Source: Eopsaltria australis
Taxonomy: Eukaryota > Chordata > Aves > Passeriformes > Petroicidae
Assembly (NCBI GenBank): GCA_034509425.1
Contig: JAVTVJ010000438.1
Location: 930,001-994,000, forward strand
Direction: 5' to 3'
DNA: 64,000 nucleotides
Part shown: in pieces, positions 48,501-61,428 of the stretch
Layout: every line of letters starts with the position of its first letter
How positions within the stretch are numbered: position 1 is the first letter of the stretch
The notes under the pieces: generated by a model
What the model was told of the DNA's origin: nothing
Seen by the model: only the letters and a program-made list of their open reading frames with translations
Databases searched by the model: none
Program-made: the position numbers and the translations under genes

Positions 48501-49667
48501 TGAATGAGAAAAAAAAGGAGGTGAGTGTCCTATGGTTTGCTTTTCAACCCTCAGGACACAAAAAACCCTCATTTGAAATCTTGCTTGTACGTCACGTCTC
48601 CCATTGTGAGGATAAAACCCCAGCACAGTCTCACATAATATGCTTTGCTTCTGTCAGCAAAAATCTAGGCCCTCGGCAAGGAGTCATGAATTAACAGAGG
48701 ATAAGGATCATTCTCATCCCATAGGTGCAAACAGAGAAACAGAAATGATTTGGCAGCCTAAGCCATCCAGTGAGATAGTGGAAGACTTAAGGTTAAGAGC
48801 CAGTTTCCTTGTATCTCAACTCCTGGCAAATAGAAACTTACCTTCAAAAATTCAGAAGTTGGTAAAGCATGTAGAGATTGCATCTGGTTTGTCAGAATCA
48901 CTGACCCAGAAAGCTGAGTTGAAAATCTCACACAAATGTGTTTTTCTGGAAGAGGATCCATTTCCCCCAAGCTTCCACCAAACCAGAAAGACTCTCCCTA
49001 CCCAAACTTCCACCCTAAACCTGAATATACAGGCTAAAACCTTAGGAGATTTGAATCAGAGGTCACTGATCAGATGGTCAGAGAAACTTTTTGGGTTGTT
49101 TGTCCTAGAAGTCAGTTTTTGCCAGAAGACCAGACTTCAGCAGCCCTGTGCCTGGGAATGTTTGGAATTGGTCCTGTGCTTTGTGGCTTGGTGTCACTTC
49201 TGTAATTCTTTTCTATTTTTTTTCCTCTTGAATGGTTGTCTCATAACTGAATACCACAATAATAGCAAGACACTACCAAGGGGTCATCTAGGGAGAAACT
49301 GCAATATTCCTGATCATTTCAGGGAAGGGAGGTTGGCGGTGGGGGGTGGGTGAGGAAAGGCCTGAATTCCTTGGAAAAGATATCCTGCCTGTTTACATAT
49401 CAGTTAAACCACACTTCTTTCATTCCTTTCTACTGTCTTCTTCCATCTCCTCAGCTACCCATTGTTTTCCTTTTTTTACCTTTCATTTTGATTTCACAGC
49501 ACACTCAGTTTTCAGCATAATATTCTTGCCCAGGAATTCAAACTCAAGCCCCACCTTTGGGACCTGGATGGAGATTTAAAATCCCTCCCCAGCAAAAAGG
49601 CGCTTGGATCTGGCATTTACAATTCAGGCCCATATCTTCCAACTGCAGCTATGAACAGCATCAAAGA

Positions 49668-49717
49668 CTTTTGTTCCTAGCTTTTGTTCCCAGCTTTTGT
49701 TCCCAGCTTTTGTTCCC
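49668..49717. repeat. 13-bp tandem repeat, about 3.8 copies
   Basis: Unit CTTTTGTTCCCAG at 49668, 49681, 49694 and 49707; the first copy has TAG for CAG and the last is cut short. Copies 2 and 3 are identical. Confidence 0.95.
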
Positions 49718-52700
49718 TTCTCTGTTCCTTTGAAATGTCAGCAAACATGATGGCTCTGTTGATGCCGTCAGGGTGGTCTGACCGCTTCCCACGCTGGGCA
49801 TGTGGACTGGGCAGCCGTGGAGCAGTCAGCAGTTCACTGGGTGTCTCCTCTAGGATGTTGTTGCTCCTCACACCAAGGCAGTGGCCTGAAGCAGCAACAT
49901 TGCCATGAAATCAACAGAAAACAAATCCACCTCCAGCTGCCCTGGCTCGCAAAAGACAGGCAGACTGTTCCAAACCAGCAGCTGCGGATGCTGCCAGGCA
50001 GACAGGAAAACCATGCTGGGGGCTCAGGGCTCTCCTTGGATATTGGGATGGATATCCACGCCTTCAGACACATTCCCTGCTTTGTCTGAAGGAAGGCTCC
50101 AAATATATGCATTTACTGCTGCCTCCTGAGCTAACAGACTGCAGGGCTGTCAGTGCTCAGATCTCATGACTGTTCTAGCTCTGCTGACTTCCGTGTGAAA
50201 ATGGTTTCTCTCAAATCCAGGTGTATGGGTGTCAGGGTAGGGATGGGGTGGACAGGCATATCCTGCCCCAGAGATCTCCTCAGATGCCCCCAGGACTGCT
50301 CTGAGATGACGTGGGACCTTCCTGACCAATGCTGCGCCCCGTAAGGTTGCAGGAGAGTCTGTGCTGAGCCTAGCAGGCTCTGCCTGACCTCTGGGAACTG
50401 CCCATAAAATGTGTCTGCCTGCTGTCACAGCATCCCAGGGCAGAGTTCTTGGGAGGAATGGGGAAAATCAACTAAGTCAAGTACCAACCACAGCCATACT
50501 CTTCTGCCCCATCACAGAAAACACATTTAGCCTGCACTGTCCAGTAAAAGTTGCCTTAGCATTTCTCCTCAGTCCACCCGAAGTGTTTGAAAAAGGGGAA
50601 TCTTCAGGGCTTCCAGGGCTTTTGTCCTGTTCTCTCTCTCTGCTTTGCCTACCAATATGCTACAAAATTTTCTTCGTGACCTCTCAGTTGCTCTGAAATA
50701 ACATGTTTGGCTTCAGCCTGAAAAGCCTGAGCAACGCTGCTCTACTGCACTTTCCTGGGAACCATTATGGTAAGGATGTGATCCAATTTAGGAATGAGCT
50801 GAGGCTTTTCCTGCTCTCTGCTTCACATGTCTCAGGTTCAGTTGATCTTTTCCTATCACAATGCTTTTTCCCACCCTTTATTATAAATTAATTTTTTTCA
50901 ATTACAGCAGAAAAGGAATTTTGCTGCAAGTTTCACAAAAGATCATATTTGTCTGCAGCTTGGCTTCATTCAAGGAAGGTCATTCTGTGCCAAGCACTCT
51001 CAACACAGACAATGCCTTGTCTCCAGGTCTCCAAAACCCCCCATCCAAACACTGTCATCAAAGCTTTCAACTTAAGCACTCCTCTGATCCATATCCAGCC
51101 TCACCAGGAGTTTCTCAGCAGTCTGAGAAGTGTTCTAGGCCAACACAACCTACTTCTCTTGGAGCTGATAGAACCACTGTTTTCATTGTCAACTGCAGCA
51201 AATTACAACAGTCTACCTACTGTTGACAAATCCACCTAAAATTTGGTTGTTTTTTTTCATTCTTGGCATCAGTTGTGTTCGGGTGCATTCCTTGGACTTC
51301 CCTGGAATTAATTCATGGCTCACTCTGGTAGTAACAGGGAAAGTGTGGATGTTGCAGAAACACTTTGTCACAAGAGTGAGATTTGCAAGTATCCCCATCA
51401 CACAGAGGTTGCTTTTGATCTGCTGTTTCACTAACCTAAATTGTAAGCCCCTTTATGGCTGGGAATACTTTCTGTGTATTCAGAGCTGAGTACTTCCACA
51501 CCAGTTGGCTGCAGTATCCCAGATTTATCCTAGTATCCCTGAGGTCAGAGGCTGGCCCCATGCCATGCAGACTGTGCTTCTGGAGGAGCTCAGTGGTAAA
51601 AGGCAGCATGCTGAAATGGAGGCAAGGACTCAGAAGGCTGCAAGGTGCTGGAAAAACCTTTCAGAGTAACAACCTTTCAGTAACAAAATGAAGACACGGG
51701 GGACATTCAGTGAGGCCAGCTGTGCCTCTGGCCCACCCCAGCAGCAGATGAAAGGAGTTGAAAGGAGACACATCAATACAAATCCATGAAGTGCAGATAC
51801 AGCTGCCAAGGTCTAAAGACTAGTGCCCTGCTTCCATGGACACAGATGGTCCCATGAAGAGACTGGTTTCACACACAGCATTCAGGTCATCCTAGCTTCT
51901 AAGATGGCTCTGGGTAGAGATGGGAGATAGTTGCATGAATCCTACACATAATGCACTTCCCTTGATCTGAAATGCTGGGCATGATGGCAAGATTCAGCTG
52001 CATAACCTGATTCACAAACCAGTTGGTTTTGCAGTATGCAAGCAGATATTTGGGTGGCTGATGCCTTGTTGGACTAGGAATGGAAGGGGAGTTGGCAAAG
52101 TTGGTGGGAGTCACAGTCAGGTGTACACAGGCAAGCTTGTCGTGTTCAGAGAAAACTAAGGAAAAGCTGCAAAAGATAGTGGTGTTCTCAGGAAATCCAG
52201 TTTTGAATCTGGCTTGCCTCACCCTGACCTGATACTCCTTTATAAATTGCATCAGGAAGGCAGCACTGGCCAACAGAACGCAACAACTAATCATAAAATG
52301 CGAAGAATATCTATTATGTGCTCAGCTAGTCACATTTTAAAGCCTATAATTTTTTGCATCTGCAGTCTCCTGGACTGTAGTATTTATTCTCCTTTCCCTT
52401 GGAGCCAAGCTAGAGACAGATAAAAATCCTGCAGCTGAACACCCTGTATTTCAGGGAAATTGAAGGCAGGCGTCTGTACTTCAAATTCAGTCCTGATCAG
52501 AGCAATCTGAGAAGAGTAAGTTCAAAATGAACAGGGCTTCAAATAGGCATCTTCATCTCCAACTTTGGCCGAGACACAGCAAAGGCCAGTGAGAGAGCTC
52601 CAGAGTGTAATCCAAGCAGGCTTCTGAGATATGTAAAACTCAAGTGCAACTCAAGGCAGCTTTGTGGGCTTGCAGACCTTTGTAGAGAACAGGCACAAGG

Positions 52701-55435
52701 TCTGTTTCTTCTGACTTCAGGTTTTGTAGGGGAAATTTCTTAACTTCAGTTTGGTAGCACTTGCGTAACCTCCATCCTACTTTACACAAAAGCCTGGGCA
52801 CTCCTGATAGGAACCTTTAGAGAGGATTTGAAAAAAAGCCATTGGAAAAATATGAATTCAGGAAACAGGAATGTTATAACCTTGCTAGCGCAAAGGCAAA
52901 AGCCATTGTGTGCACACAAATTTAGAAGCAGCAACGGCAAAAAACTTTGAAGGAAAACAGCAGTGATTTTTATTATTGCCTTATATGAGTTCAGAATGTT
53001 GCAAAGTTAAACAAAGCAATTATAAAGCTGGGTATTTAAAAATACTTAATGTTTCACAGTCTTCTTTGAGTTGAATCAGGTATCCAAACATCTGGGGACT
53101 GCAACATCCATCAGGAAACACAGACAGATGAGACACATCAAGACAGGAAGGTTTAGGGCTGCCATTGCAGAGACAAGGAACAGCAGGAGATTCCCGCAGC
53201 TTCTTTTGGGTCAGAAATGTTAGTGCTACATGAATGTGTACACTAAACAAAAAGAGGAAGAAAAAGAGAGAGCTAAAAAAGGTTTTTGCAAGTTTCCCGC
53301 TGTTCTGTGTCTTTCTCACTTTGCTCTGATCTCTCTGTGCATGTCACTGGCTGGCAGGATGACTGCTTCCTGATTCATGATTTCATATTTAATTCTTTCT
53401 ATATAAAAGGAATTTAAAGGAAATTATTACAAATAGTTTGGCCACACTGAATCAAGTCACTGGAAACTATTTCTTTATCCCTGACGTTCTCTTTTTCTTT
53501 TTCCCTCCTTTTTTTTTTCTCCTTTAAGAGGAAAGTTAGATGCTTTCCTAAACACTTTCCAGACTTGAGCTATTCACAGATTGCATGTGGAAGGCAAACA
53601 TAGCCCAGGCCTGGAAGAAAGACTCTCTCATGCTGGTCACCCCAGTAGCTTGGGGCGTTGCAGGCAGTGTCCTCAGCAGTGTTTCCTTTCAGAGAGCTGT
53701 GGCTGCATGAAAATGCTTTGGGTGTAGCAATCCTGTGCTCATCCCACAGGCACTTCATGAAAGAGGCAACTGTTCCATGTTGGGAATTCAGAGAAACCTC
53801 TGGCCAGCAGTGGCTGCTGGAGGCACCCTGATTAAAGCCCCATTGTTTTGCCCACTCCAGCTAAACTGCTCCCTGATGAAGCCCCCGTCTGTCCAGTGTT
53901 TTGGGAAGAAGCAAATAAGTAAATAAAGCCGTTGCTGGGAATAACAAAGACTGGAGGAAGCAAGGAAAGAGGAAGCAACCAAAGAAAAAATCCTTTAATG
54001 CACTGCATTTCTCAGAGGCATATGTCCAGGAATTGGGTTTCTGGACTGTGTTTCTTTTGTCTTTCTGACTCCTGGATCTTGCTGTACTAAGGGCTTTGAG
54101 ATACTAACAAACACTTTGCAAACACAAGAAGGGGTGTTGCAGGAAAAGGGCGTTGAGATCATACTTAATCAAACTTCCTTACATTTTGATAGCTACAGTA
54201 TTGCTGAACAAGTCAATCGTCTCTTTGCCTTTGCAGTTCTCCACAGCCAACACAGCTGAGCCACACACTTCAGGCCATGACCTGTATCCTGATTTTAGTA
54301 CACAACTGACGTGTTTCAGAGGGAAGAAAACTCCAGGCTAAATTCATATTCCTGCACAGGTGTGTGTCAAAGGGGGATGAACAGAATGATCTAAAAGCAG
54401 GACCTTGCTGGAGACTGTAAAATCAGAGTTTTGATTCACAGCACAGGCTTCCAAAGCAAAGGAAGCTGAAGCATCACATCCTTCAGCAGGTGATGAAGAT
54501 GAGCACATTTAAACATTAAGTACTGAAAGCCTATCCAAGCAAGGTAAAGCAGCTCTTGTTCATATCCATAGACCTTGGAACTAAGCAGAGACTGAAGCTT
54601 ATTTTAATATCAGTTAGGCACCAAAAGGGGAATGAAAAAATGTAGTTAGCTGATGAAAAAAACGCATCACGTGCAATGTAGTAACTCAATGCCATCTCCT
54701 TGCACTTTATAAAACCAAGCTTCTTTCAAGGGCTGAAAGGAGTTAGAAATTACTGTTTTACATCTTGCCCTGTCTCAGTTTTGGGTAAAAATCTGGAAGA
54801 GGAGTTTTGGATAACAAGAGCTGTTGACACTTTGAGCGTGTTCCTTTACTCCTGTCTACCCGTCAGCTGTTTGTACCCAGAACAGTCTCTTCCTCTGTCC
54901 CACCCCTACTAACAAAGCTGCCAGGATTTTGAATTTTGTTCCCCCTTACAGCCCTCTCTCTTCCACCATTCATTAGCAGTCTCCAGTTGCTTCAATACAG
55001 TCAGTTTTGCCCTCAGAGTAGTTTTTCCAACCTTCACTTCCTCCCTTTCAAGCATATTGGAATTTCCTCACATGCTTCTCTTCATTCCTCTTTTGCCCTT
55101 ATTCCCTTTTCCCATCCATTTCCACTGGTGTCCTTTTCCATTTCTCTGCCACACTTCTTTCCTCCCAGCTGTTTATTTGGATGCATTACCATTAACTTCT
55201 ATCCATAAATTAAGGTTGGGCCTGGTCCCAAAACCAGAATCAATTGAAGTTGTTGCAGGCAACTTGAAAGGGGCAGTCCTATCCATGACCCATAATGAAC
55301 CACATCCCATGGTGTGCAAAGGGAAAGCTGTGTTATTGTATATTCTCCCTTCTGAATCAGAGACTGTAAAATGAAGATTGCAGTCTTGCAGAAATTCTTC
55401 GTAGCGTTTTTTTTATTTTTCTGCTTGCTTTCCTT

Positions 55436-55452
55436 TTTTTTTTTTTTTTTTG
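55436..55452. repeat. Poly(T) run
   Basis: T tract of about 17 bases, close to other T-rich sequence from 55408. On the minus strand it reads as poly(A); no retrocopy was recognised beside it. Confidence 0.85.
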
Positions 55453-55715
55453 CAAGACTAGCAGAAGCATCCTGGCCATGTTCCAGTCTAGGGTAATCTC
55501 TTCTGCTATTTCAGATCTATGCTGCATTGTTTTTTCCATTTCCTAACCCCAGAGGTTAGACGGTAAAATGGCTGTCATGTTCTCTTCAAAGCGAAATTGT
55601 CACGTATCGGGGCAGAAGCCTCACCAAGTCAGAAGGAAGCACTCTGGGTAGGTAATGCCACCCTGGTGTTCCTCACACCTCCCTTGGAGGCTCTTGGTAT
55701 GGAACCTGCTGAGAC

Positions 55716-55871
55716 AGATATTTTAGCTTGTAACGTGCCTTAATTCTATCCCTTTCCCTAATCCTGCCTCCTTAAAAAGTGGCTGGCAGCAGTAGTGCTG
55801 CTGACTTTACCTCGTGGTGATGGCCGGGTGGAGGTTGGGACTTTCAATGCAGCCCTGTCTCTGCAGTAATT
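55716..55871 (+). repeat. Left arm of 156-bp inverted repeat
   Basis: This is the reverse complement of 57020-57175 with two mismatches over 156 bases by direct comparison. It starts AGATATTTTAGCTTGTAACG and ends CTCTGCAGTAATT. Similarity stops abruptly on both sides. No known transposon family was recognised. Confidence 0.95.
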
Positions 55872-56569
55872 TCACCCAATGTGTTACTCCCCAGAGCTGC
55901 AAGAGCCCACTTTTCAGTACTGGGTGATGAAAACTGCTAGGACCCTTCCCATCTAATAACAAGAATAATGAGAGCTTTGCATCAGAAAGAAGATGATACC
56001 AGCATCATTTAATCACTGAGGGACATAGTATGTGGAAAAATGAGTGCCCTAAGGTCTCTCATCGAGCCAGGCAGTGGCAGGAGCCTGTGGCACACCATGG
56101 ATGTGACTCCTGCCACCTCCTTCATGCAATTCCAACTCCAGTCTGAACAATTCAGCCTTCACTGGTGCACAAACACTGGAATGCAAAGAGAAATGCACAA
56201 GGTGTGCTTTTAAGTTGCTTACATTTGGTCACCAAACCAGATGTGGGATACAGGCAGCCAAGACCAGGCAGCAAAATCTCACTCCTCATGTGAACGCCCA
56301 TGTTCCCTTGTAGCCACCAGCCCTGCCTCAGCGTGGGGCATGGAGTGGGTGATACTGCCCAGGGCTCACGCAGAGCTCTTCCCAATATTTCAGGCAACTG
56401 CGTAGCTGGTAGCTCACGAAAGCTCTCAGCCAAAACTGCTGACACGTGTCAAATTCCCCAAGCAGTGTTACTGGCCCAGCCAAGGGAGCTTGAGGAGCCA
56501 TCTGGCCGGGGACATGGAGCCCACGTGTCAGGGAGTGGCCTCTTGCTCCCAGGGCTGGGATAATTGGAC

Positions 56570-56650
56570 ATTGTTCAGCCTCTGAATCGCGGCTCTGTTG
56601 GGCTGTGGGCTTGTCTCGTAGGGACGAGCTAATTACCATGCAAACTGCCG
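56570..56650. promoter_or_regulatory. Candidate enhancer-like motif cluster
   Basis: Within 80 bases are ACATTGTTC (SOX-like), CTCGT-AGGG-ACGAG (short hairpin), CTAATTAC (homeodomain core) and ATGCAAA (octamer-like). It lies in the GC-rich spacer between the inverted repeat arms. Motif matches of this length are common by chance. Confidence 0.2.
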
Positions 56651-57019
56651 AGGGGAGGAGGGGGTCAGGGATGGCCCTCGCCCTTCTTCGGCCCCATAAC
56701 AAACAGGAGGGTTTTGTGCCCCCACAGCACCCCGAAGCAGAGAGGGGAGAATGGGTGGGCAAGGGAAGGTGAAGGGAGAAGCCTCTTGAACGCTTCCCAT
56801 TCAAACACAAACGCGGAACCCCATGTTAAACCTGGGAGCGGATCTTCCTGCCATACACGGGATTTTGTTTGCAGTTGGTTCCCTGGGAACCAGCAAGCAG
56901 CCCACAAAGCTGCCTAGAGATCTCAACAGCTCATGGTGCCATGCTTGCTGCCTTCCCCTCCTTGTCCCACATCAGCCAAAGTCCTGTTTTTCACCACCAC
57001 AGCCCAGCCCAAGAGCTGG

Positions 57020-57175
57020 AATTACTGCAGAGACAGGGCTGCATTGAAAGTCCCAACCTCCACCCGGCCATCACCACGAGGTAAAGTCAGCGGCACTACT
57101 GCTGCCAGCCACTTTTTAAGGAGGCAGGATTAGGGAAAGGGATAGAAATAAGGCACGTTACAAGCTAAAATATCT
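57020..57175 (-). repeat. Right arm of 156-bp inverted repeat
   Basis: Mate of 55716-55871 in opposite orientation, separated by 1148 bases. The two differences from the left arm are TATTTC for TAATTC and GTGCCG for GTGCTG when read in the left arm's direction. In the plus direction it carries CTGCAG, a 50-base open stretch (57031-57080), then GTAAAGT. Confidence 0.95.
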
Positions 57176-59442
57176 TTCCTTATGCACAAGAATTGATGTC
57201 AGGTGCACCTGCACTGTTCCTTGAATCACAACTATTCAAAATCTTTTCATACCCTGCAAACATGTTCTGTCAAGAGGCAGGAACACATTTTTCTAATTTT
57301 TCCCATTCTCCTAAAGAAAACATGCATGTGTCTTTCCTCTTTTTCTACAAAGCTCAATCAAATTTGCTTCACAGGTACATAATGTTGTAAAGAAAAGCCT
57401 TGGTGTCACCCTTTGTCCATCTGCTAAATCCTTCCACCATCCCGCAGTGAGTTCAAATCTGTAGTGAGAGATGCATGAAAAATTCCAAGTAGGGAACCAT
57501 CATTAGGGCAGGCATAAGCCTCTAAAGCTCTCAGGATCCAGAGCTGCAGTTCACATCTGTTTAATGCCCACGAGCTAACATCAATAATTTAATGAGTGCC
57601 TTACATCCTGAAATATTTCACAAACTGCAAAAACAAGACTCACCCCACCCACCTCTACATTGGGAGATGGCAGCTGTTGAGCCAAGCAGAGCAACACTAC
57701 GTGACAGTTTAGGACACTGGATAAAAAAACAAATCCTAGCTCCAGCAGAAATTGCTTCTACAAAGGAAAAGACACAGCACAGCATATGCATGTGTAAAAG
57801 AGACCCTATCCCCTAGGAAAGAAAAAGATAAACCAGGGAATTTTTTTTTTAAGTATTGGGGTCCTTGTTTTACCATGTGCCCAAATGGCAACATTTCCCC
57901 AAATGATGCCATGACAGCAACTTGACTGAGTTGATACTACACTTGCCATCTTCTGAATCATCCACCCCATTCCTGTAGCTGATTTTTTTGGGCCACTCCC
58001 ATGCAAGCACTAAGCAGACATAAACCTGCTTGGGGTGTAATTGCTGCAAGCGTGGCTTAAAGCTGAACAGCAGCACACTTACTGAGCTGCCATGCTGAGG
58101 GGCCTCAGTAGTATCCAGTTAATCTTCTCAAATCTCATTATTGCAGCAGAGTGACAGATGGGTATTTTAGCAGGCTAGAAATGAGGACTAATTAGGACTC
58201 CTAGCCCTCCTTTGTGTTTGTCACATCAGTTCCTCCCTGCCTCAAGCAGGTTTTTGAGCAGTGATGGAGGACTGCCTCTTCCACGCCGAGGAGGTGCAAG
58301 CAGTGGGTCACCTATGCCCACCTGATCTTCAGACAGGGCTGCAAGGGATTCCATTCCTCATCTAGGTTCTGGACAGCCTGGAGGGTGAGCCCAAACTGAA
58401 GTTACTGGGACATGGAACTGAATTTCCTGGCTCAGCCCCTGTTTGTGGCTTTATGGAGCGAACCTTGGGCAGCAGTATGTAAGCCACTATCGAGCCAGGA
58501 GGGAAGAATGATGGACTCAATGGATCAAGACCAGATCTTCTCATTTACTGCTCCTAAGCCTGCCTTAGGCACAGAGCTTGATGTATTGACTTTGGCAACA
58601 CGTGCATACTGCCATCCTGGCAATAAAGTTATCGAAGTGGAGGGAGATGGGGAGGGGAGCACAGGGGGAGGTAAGAAATACAACTAAGTAGGGGGAACTG
58701 AAAACACTTGAGAGAAGGGAGAATCCTCCACACCCCCTCTGTACCTCTGAGTCATCACCTCAGGCCAAACCCCAAGCTCTTCTTAAAGATTCCAGGACAT
58801 TTGTTTTAACTTTTTTTTGCTGCATTCCTCCTTGTTGTAGTTCTGGTTTCCAGTAGGGACTGGAATGGAGAGAACAGGATTACAGAAGGAAGTCTGTTGC
58901 TCTATTTTTCTAGCTTGATTAGAAGCAGAAGATGCAATAAATCTCACAAGAGAGTTTGTTCTCATTTAGCCTCTCATGTATCTGAAATTACCTGACCAAA
59001 ACAAGGGTAAGGAAAATGCACTACCAAATGGAGCACACAGAGAAGATAAAAACAGAAAGAGCAAAATGCTGAAGCTGTTTCCCTCTCTGATTTTGTACAA
59101 GGAAAGAAAACAATTCAATCCCACTGACAGCTTATTTATTTCACACAAATTGCAGCACAGATGCAAGGGCTCCAGAAGGAGGCTCACCGTGCCTGATCAC
59201 ACCTCTGAACCTCCTGAGGTGTGACTGCCACCGCTAGCAGCAGCACCACAATGGGAGAAGAATAGAAAAACCAGCACTAGTTGCACGTGGAACAAAGGGT
59301 TTTCCACATGCCGGATGGCCCTGTTGTGCTGCCAGGCTGCTTGTCTGCAACAGGACTGACAGTCACATTCTCTGCTGAGATGGTAAATGCAGAATGCCAA
59401 CGTACCAAAAATATCCCAGCTGAAATACTCAGCTGCAGATAA

Positions 59443-59468
59443 ACACACGCACATACACACACACACAC
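59443..59468. repeat. Short (AC)n microsatellite with interruptions
   Basis: ACACACGCACATACACACACACACACC-type sequence, interrupted by G and T. Confidence 0.85.
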
Positions 59469-60250
59469 CCATCCTCCCAGAGTTCTGTCTGCTAAATCAG
59501 CATTTTTGATGAGTGAATATAGATGGTGAGTTCAGGCACAGATCCAGCCTGGATTTTCAGCCTTGGATCCCACATATATAGAAAAGTATATGAGCATGTT
59601 TAGCATCTTTCAGGTAAAAAGGCAGTATCAATGGTATTGTGTTTAGTGCAAACCACCAGTGGTATCCTTTAAATGAAGTTTGTATTAGAGAACCTGACCT
59701 GGTCTCCTGTCTGATACTCTTCAGGAGATAAATTACACAGCTTTGTTACATCAGGAATGTCTCCTGGCCATTAGGACATTCAATCCCTATTTTAGAGATG
59801 GAGGTATATCTCCTCTAACCATTTCCTCATGTGACAGTATTTAACGACATTACAAAATAAAATACATGCACATTCCCAGATTGGAGAGAGCAAAGAAAGG
59901 GCATGAGATTTAAAGTGAGTTTTGCATTTAGTTTGGGGTTTATTTTTTGTACTTTCTTTAACTCTTCTGTGCTTTATAGAACTAAACAAAGCCTCCTGTT
60001 CCAGATGATAAATCTCCACGCTGCTCCTGGCCCCAGAGAGCACAGGAGATAATAGCATTTCCAAAGGCATTTAGTTAGCTGAGCTCTAAGTGTAGAAGAG
60101 GGCAGTGAGGAGCTGGAGATAAATTGCTATGAACCCAAGTCAGCTGCTCAGGGCATATTTCTAAGAGCAGCAGACACAGCTGAGAATCCTGCAAAGAGAT
60201 GCACGTTTCCCCTCCCCTTGCACGATCCCTGTGCTGGAGATGTAACACAG

Positions 60251-60456
60251 CTTCTGCTGCCCTCATTCCCAGTGTCGTTCTCCTCTCCTTTGTTGCCACA
60301 GAGGCTGGTGTCTGGGACTCCATCTGTGATGCTCCACTCATGAGAGTGAGTGGAGAAAAAGCAAGGTTTGCATCATTAATTATTTCCCCTATTTTGGCAG
60401 CAAGGTTTCTCACTCTCCAGTCCGCTGGATGTGCTTTGGCAGAAAGGAGCTTGGCC
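60251..60456. repeat. Diverged direct repeat, copy A
   Basis: Aligns in the same orientation with 63337-63550. Shared blocks include CAGAGGCTGGT / TAGAGGCTGGT, TCTGGGACTC, TGTGATGCTCCAC, TTTTGGCAGCAA and TGCTTTGGCAGA. Identity looks roughly 70-80 percent with small indels. No family recognised. Confidence 0.8.
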
Positions 60457-60890
60457 ACAATGCCCTGGTTCTGTGCACTGTAGCTCTGGGGGAGGAGAGG
60501 GGGAGCTCTTATAAACACCACCTGAGAAAGGTGTGCTGCTTCAAAGCATTTTCTGTAGCCTCGCTATTAAGCCAAGGCTCTGCATGGCTTTCAGAAGATG
60601 CAGCATAGCAGTGTATTGTATAAATTAATTTATTTGAGCTGACTGGCAGCAAAACTTCAGAAACCATTAAAGAACTGGGGCTCTTTATGAAAAGACAGCT
60701 CATTCTGAGCATTAACCAGGGCAGAAAGAGCATTAAGCAAGGTAGAAAGGATCCTTTATAGCATCCTGATGGCACGTTAGTTATTGACTGAACTGCCAGC
60801 CAAAACTGGAATACCAAGGAAAATCTCTGCTAGTAACTGTATAGATCACTAGGAACAACAGAAGATGAGGAGGTGAGTTGCCAGCAGGTT

Positions 60891-61428
60891 GAGGGAGGTG
60901 ATCCTTCCCCTCTGCTCAGCACTGCTGAGTCCACAGCTGGAATCCTGTGTCCAGCTCTGGGCTCCACAGTACAAGAAGGACTTACTGGAGTAAGCTCAGC
61001 TCAGGGCCACAGAGATGATTAAGGGACTGGAGACTCTCTCATATGAGGAGAGGCTGGGATTTTTCAGTCTGTATAAGAGAATGAATGAATGAAGAGAATG
61101 AAAGTGAATGAAGACCTGCTGGGAGGAAATTAAGAATAGGGAGCCAGTCTATTCTCAGTTGTGCCTACTGACAGTACAAGGTACATAAATTAAAAACCAT
61201 GAGACTCCATATGAACACTATACTTTTTCACTTTGATGGTAGTCAGAGGCTGGATCAGTTCGCTCACAGAGGTTGTGGAGCCTTCTTCATCTGTGGAGAT
61301 ATTCAAAATTCAACCGGACACAGCCCTGGGCTACCAGATCAAGCTGCTCACCCCTGCTTGAGCAGAGGGTTTGGTCTAGGTAATCTCTAGAAGTCCCTGC
61401 TCATCTCAGTAATTCTGTGATTCTGTAA
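60891..61428 (+). mobile_element. CR1 LINE 3' portion (truncated, decayed)
   Basis: Plus strand shows CR1 landmarks in order: CTGTGTCCAGCTCTGGGCTC, CACAGTACAAGAAGGAC, GGGCCACAGAGATGATTAAG, ATGAGGAGAGGCTGGG, CAGAGGTTGTGGAG, GGAGATATTCAAAA and the terminal ATTCTGTGATTCTGT. A GAATGAATGAATG stretch near 61077-61100 replaces part of the usual body. The 5' limit is approximate. Confidence 0.92.

Noticed and set aside
56328..56810. 160-codon minus-strand frame in the GC-rich spacer
   Set aside because: GC-rich sequence has few stops; the product is low-complexity with no recognisable motif.
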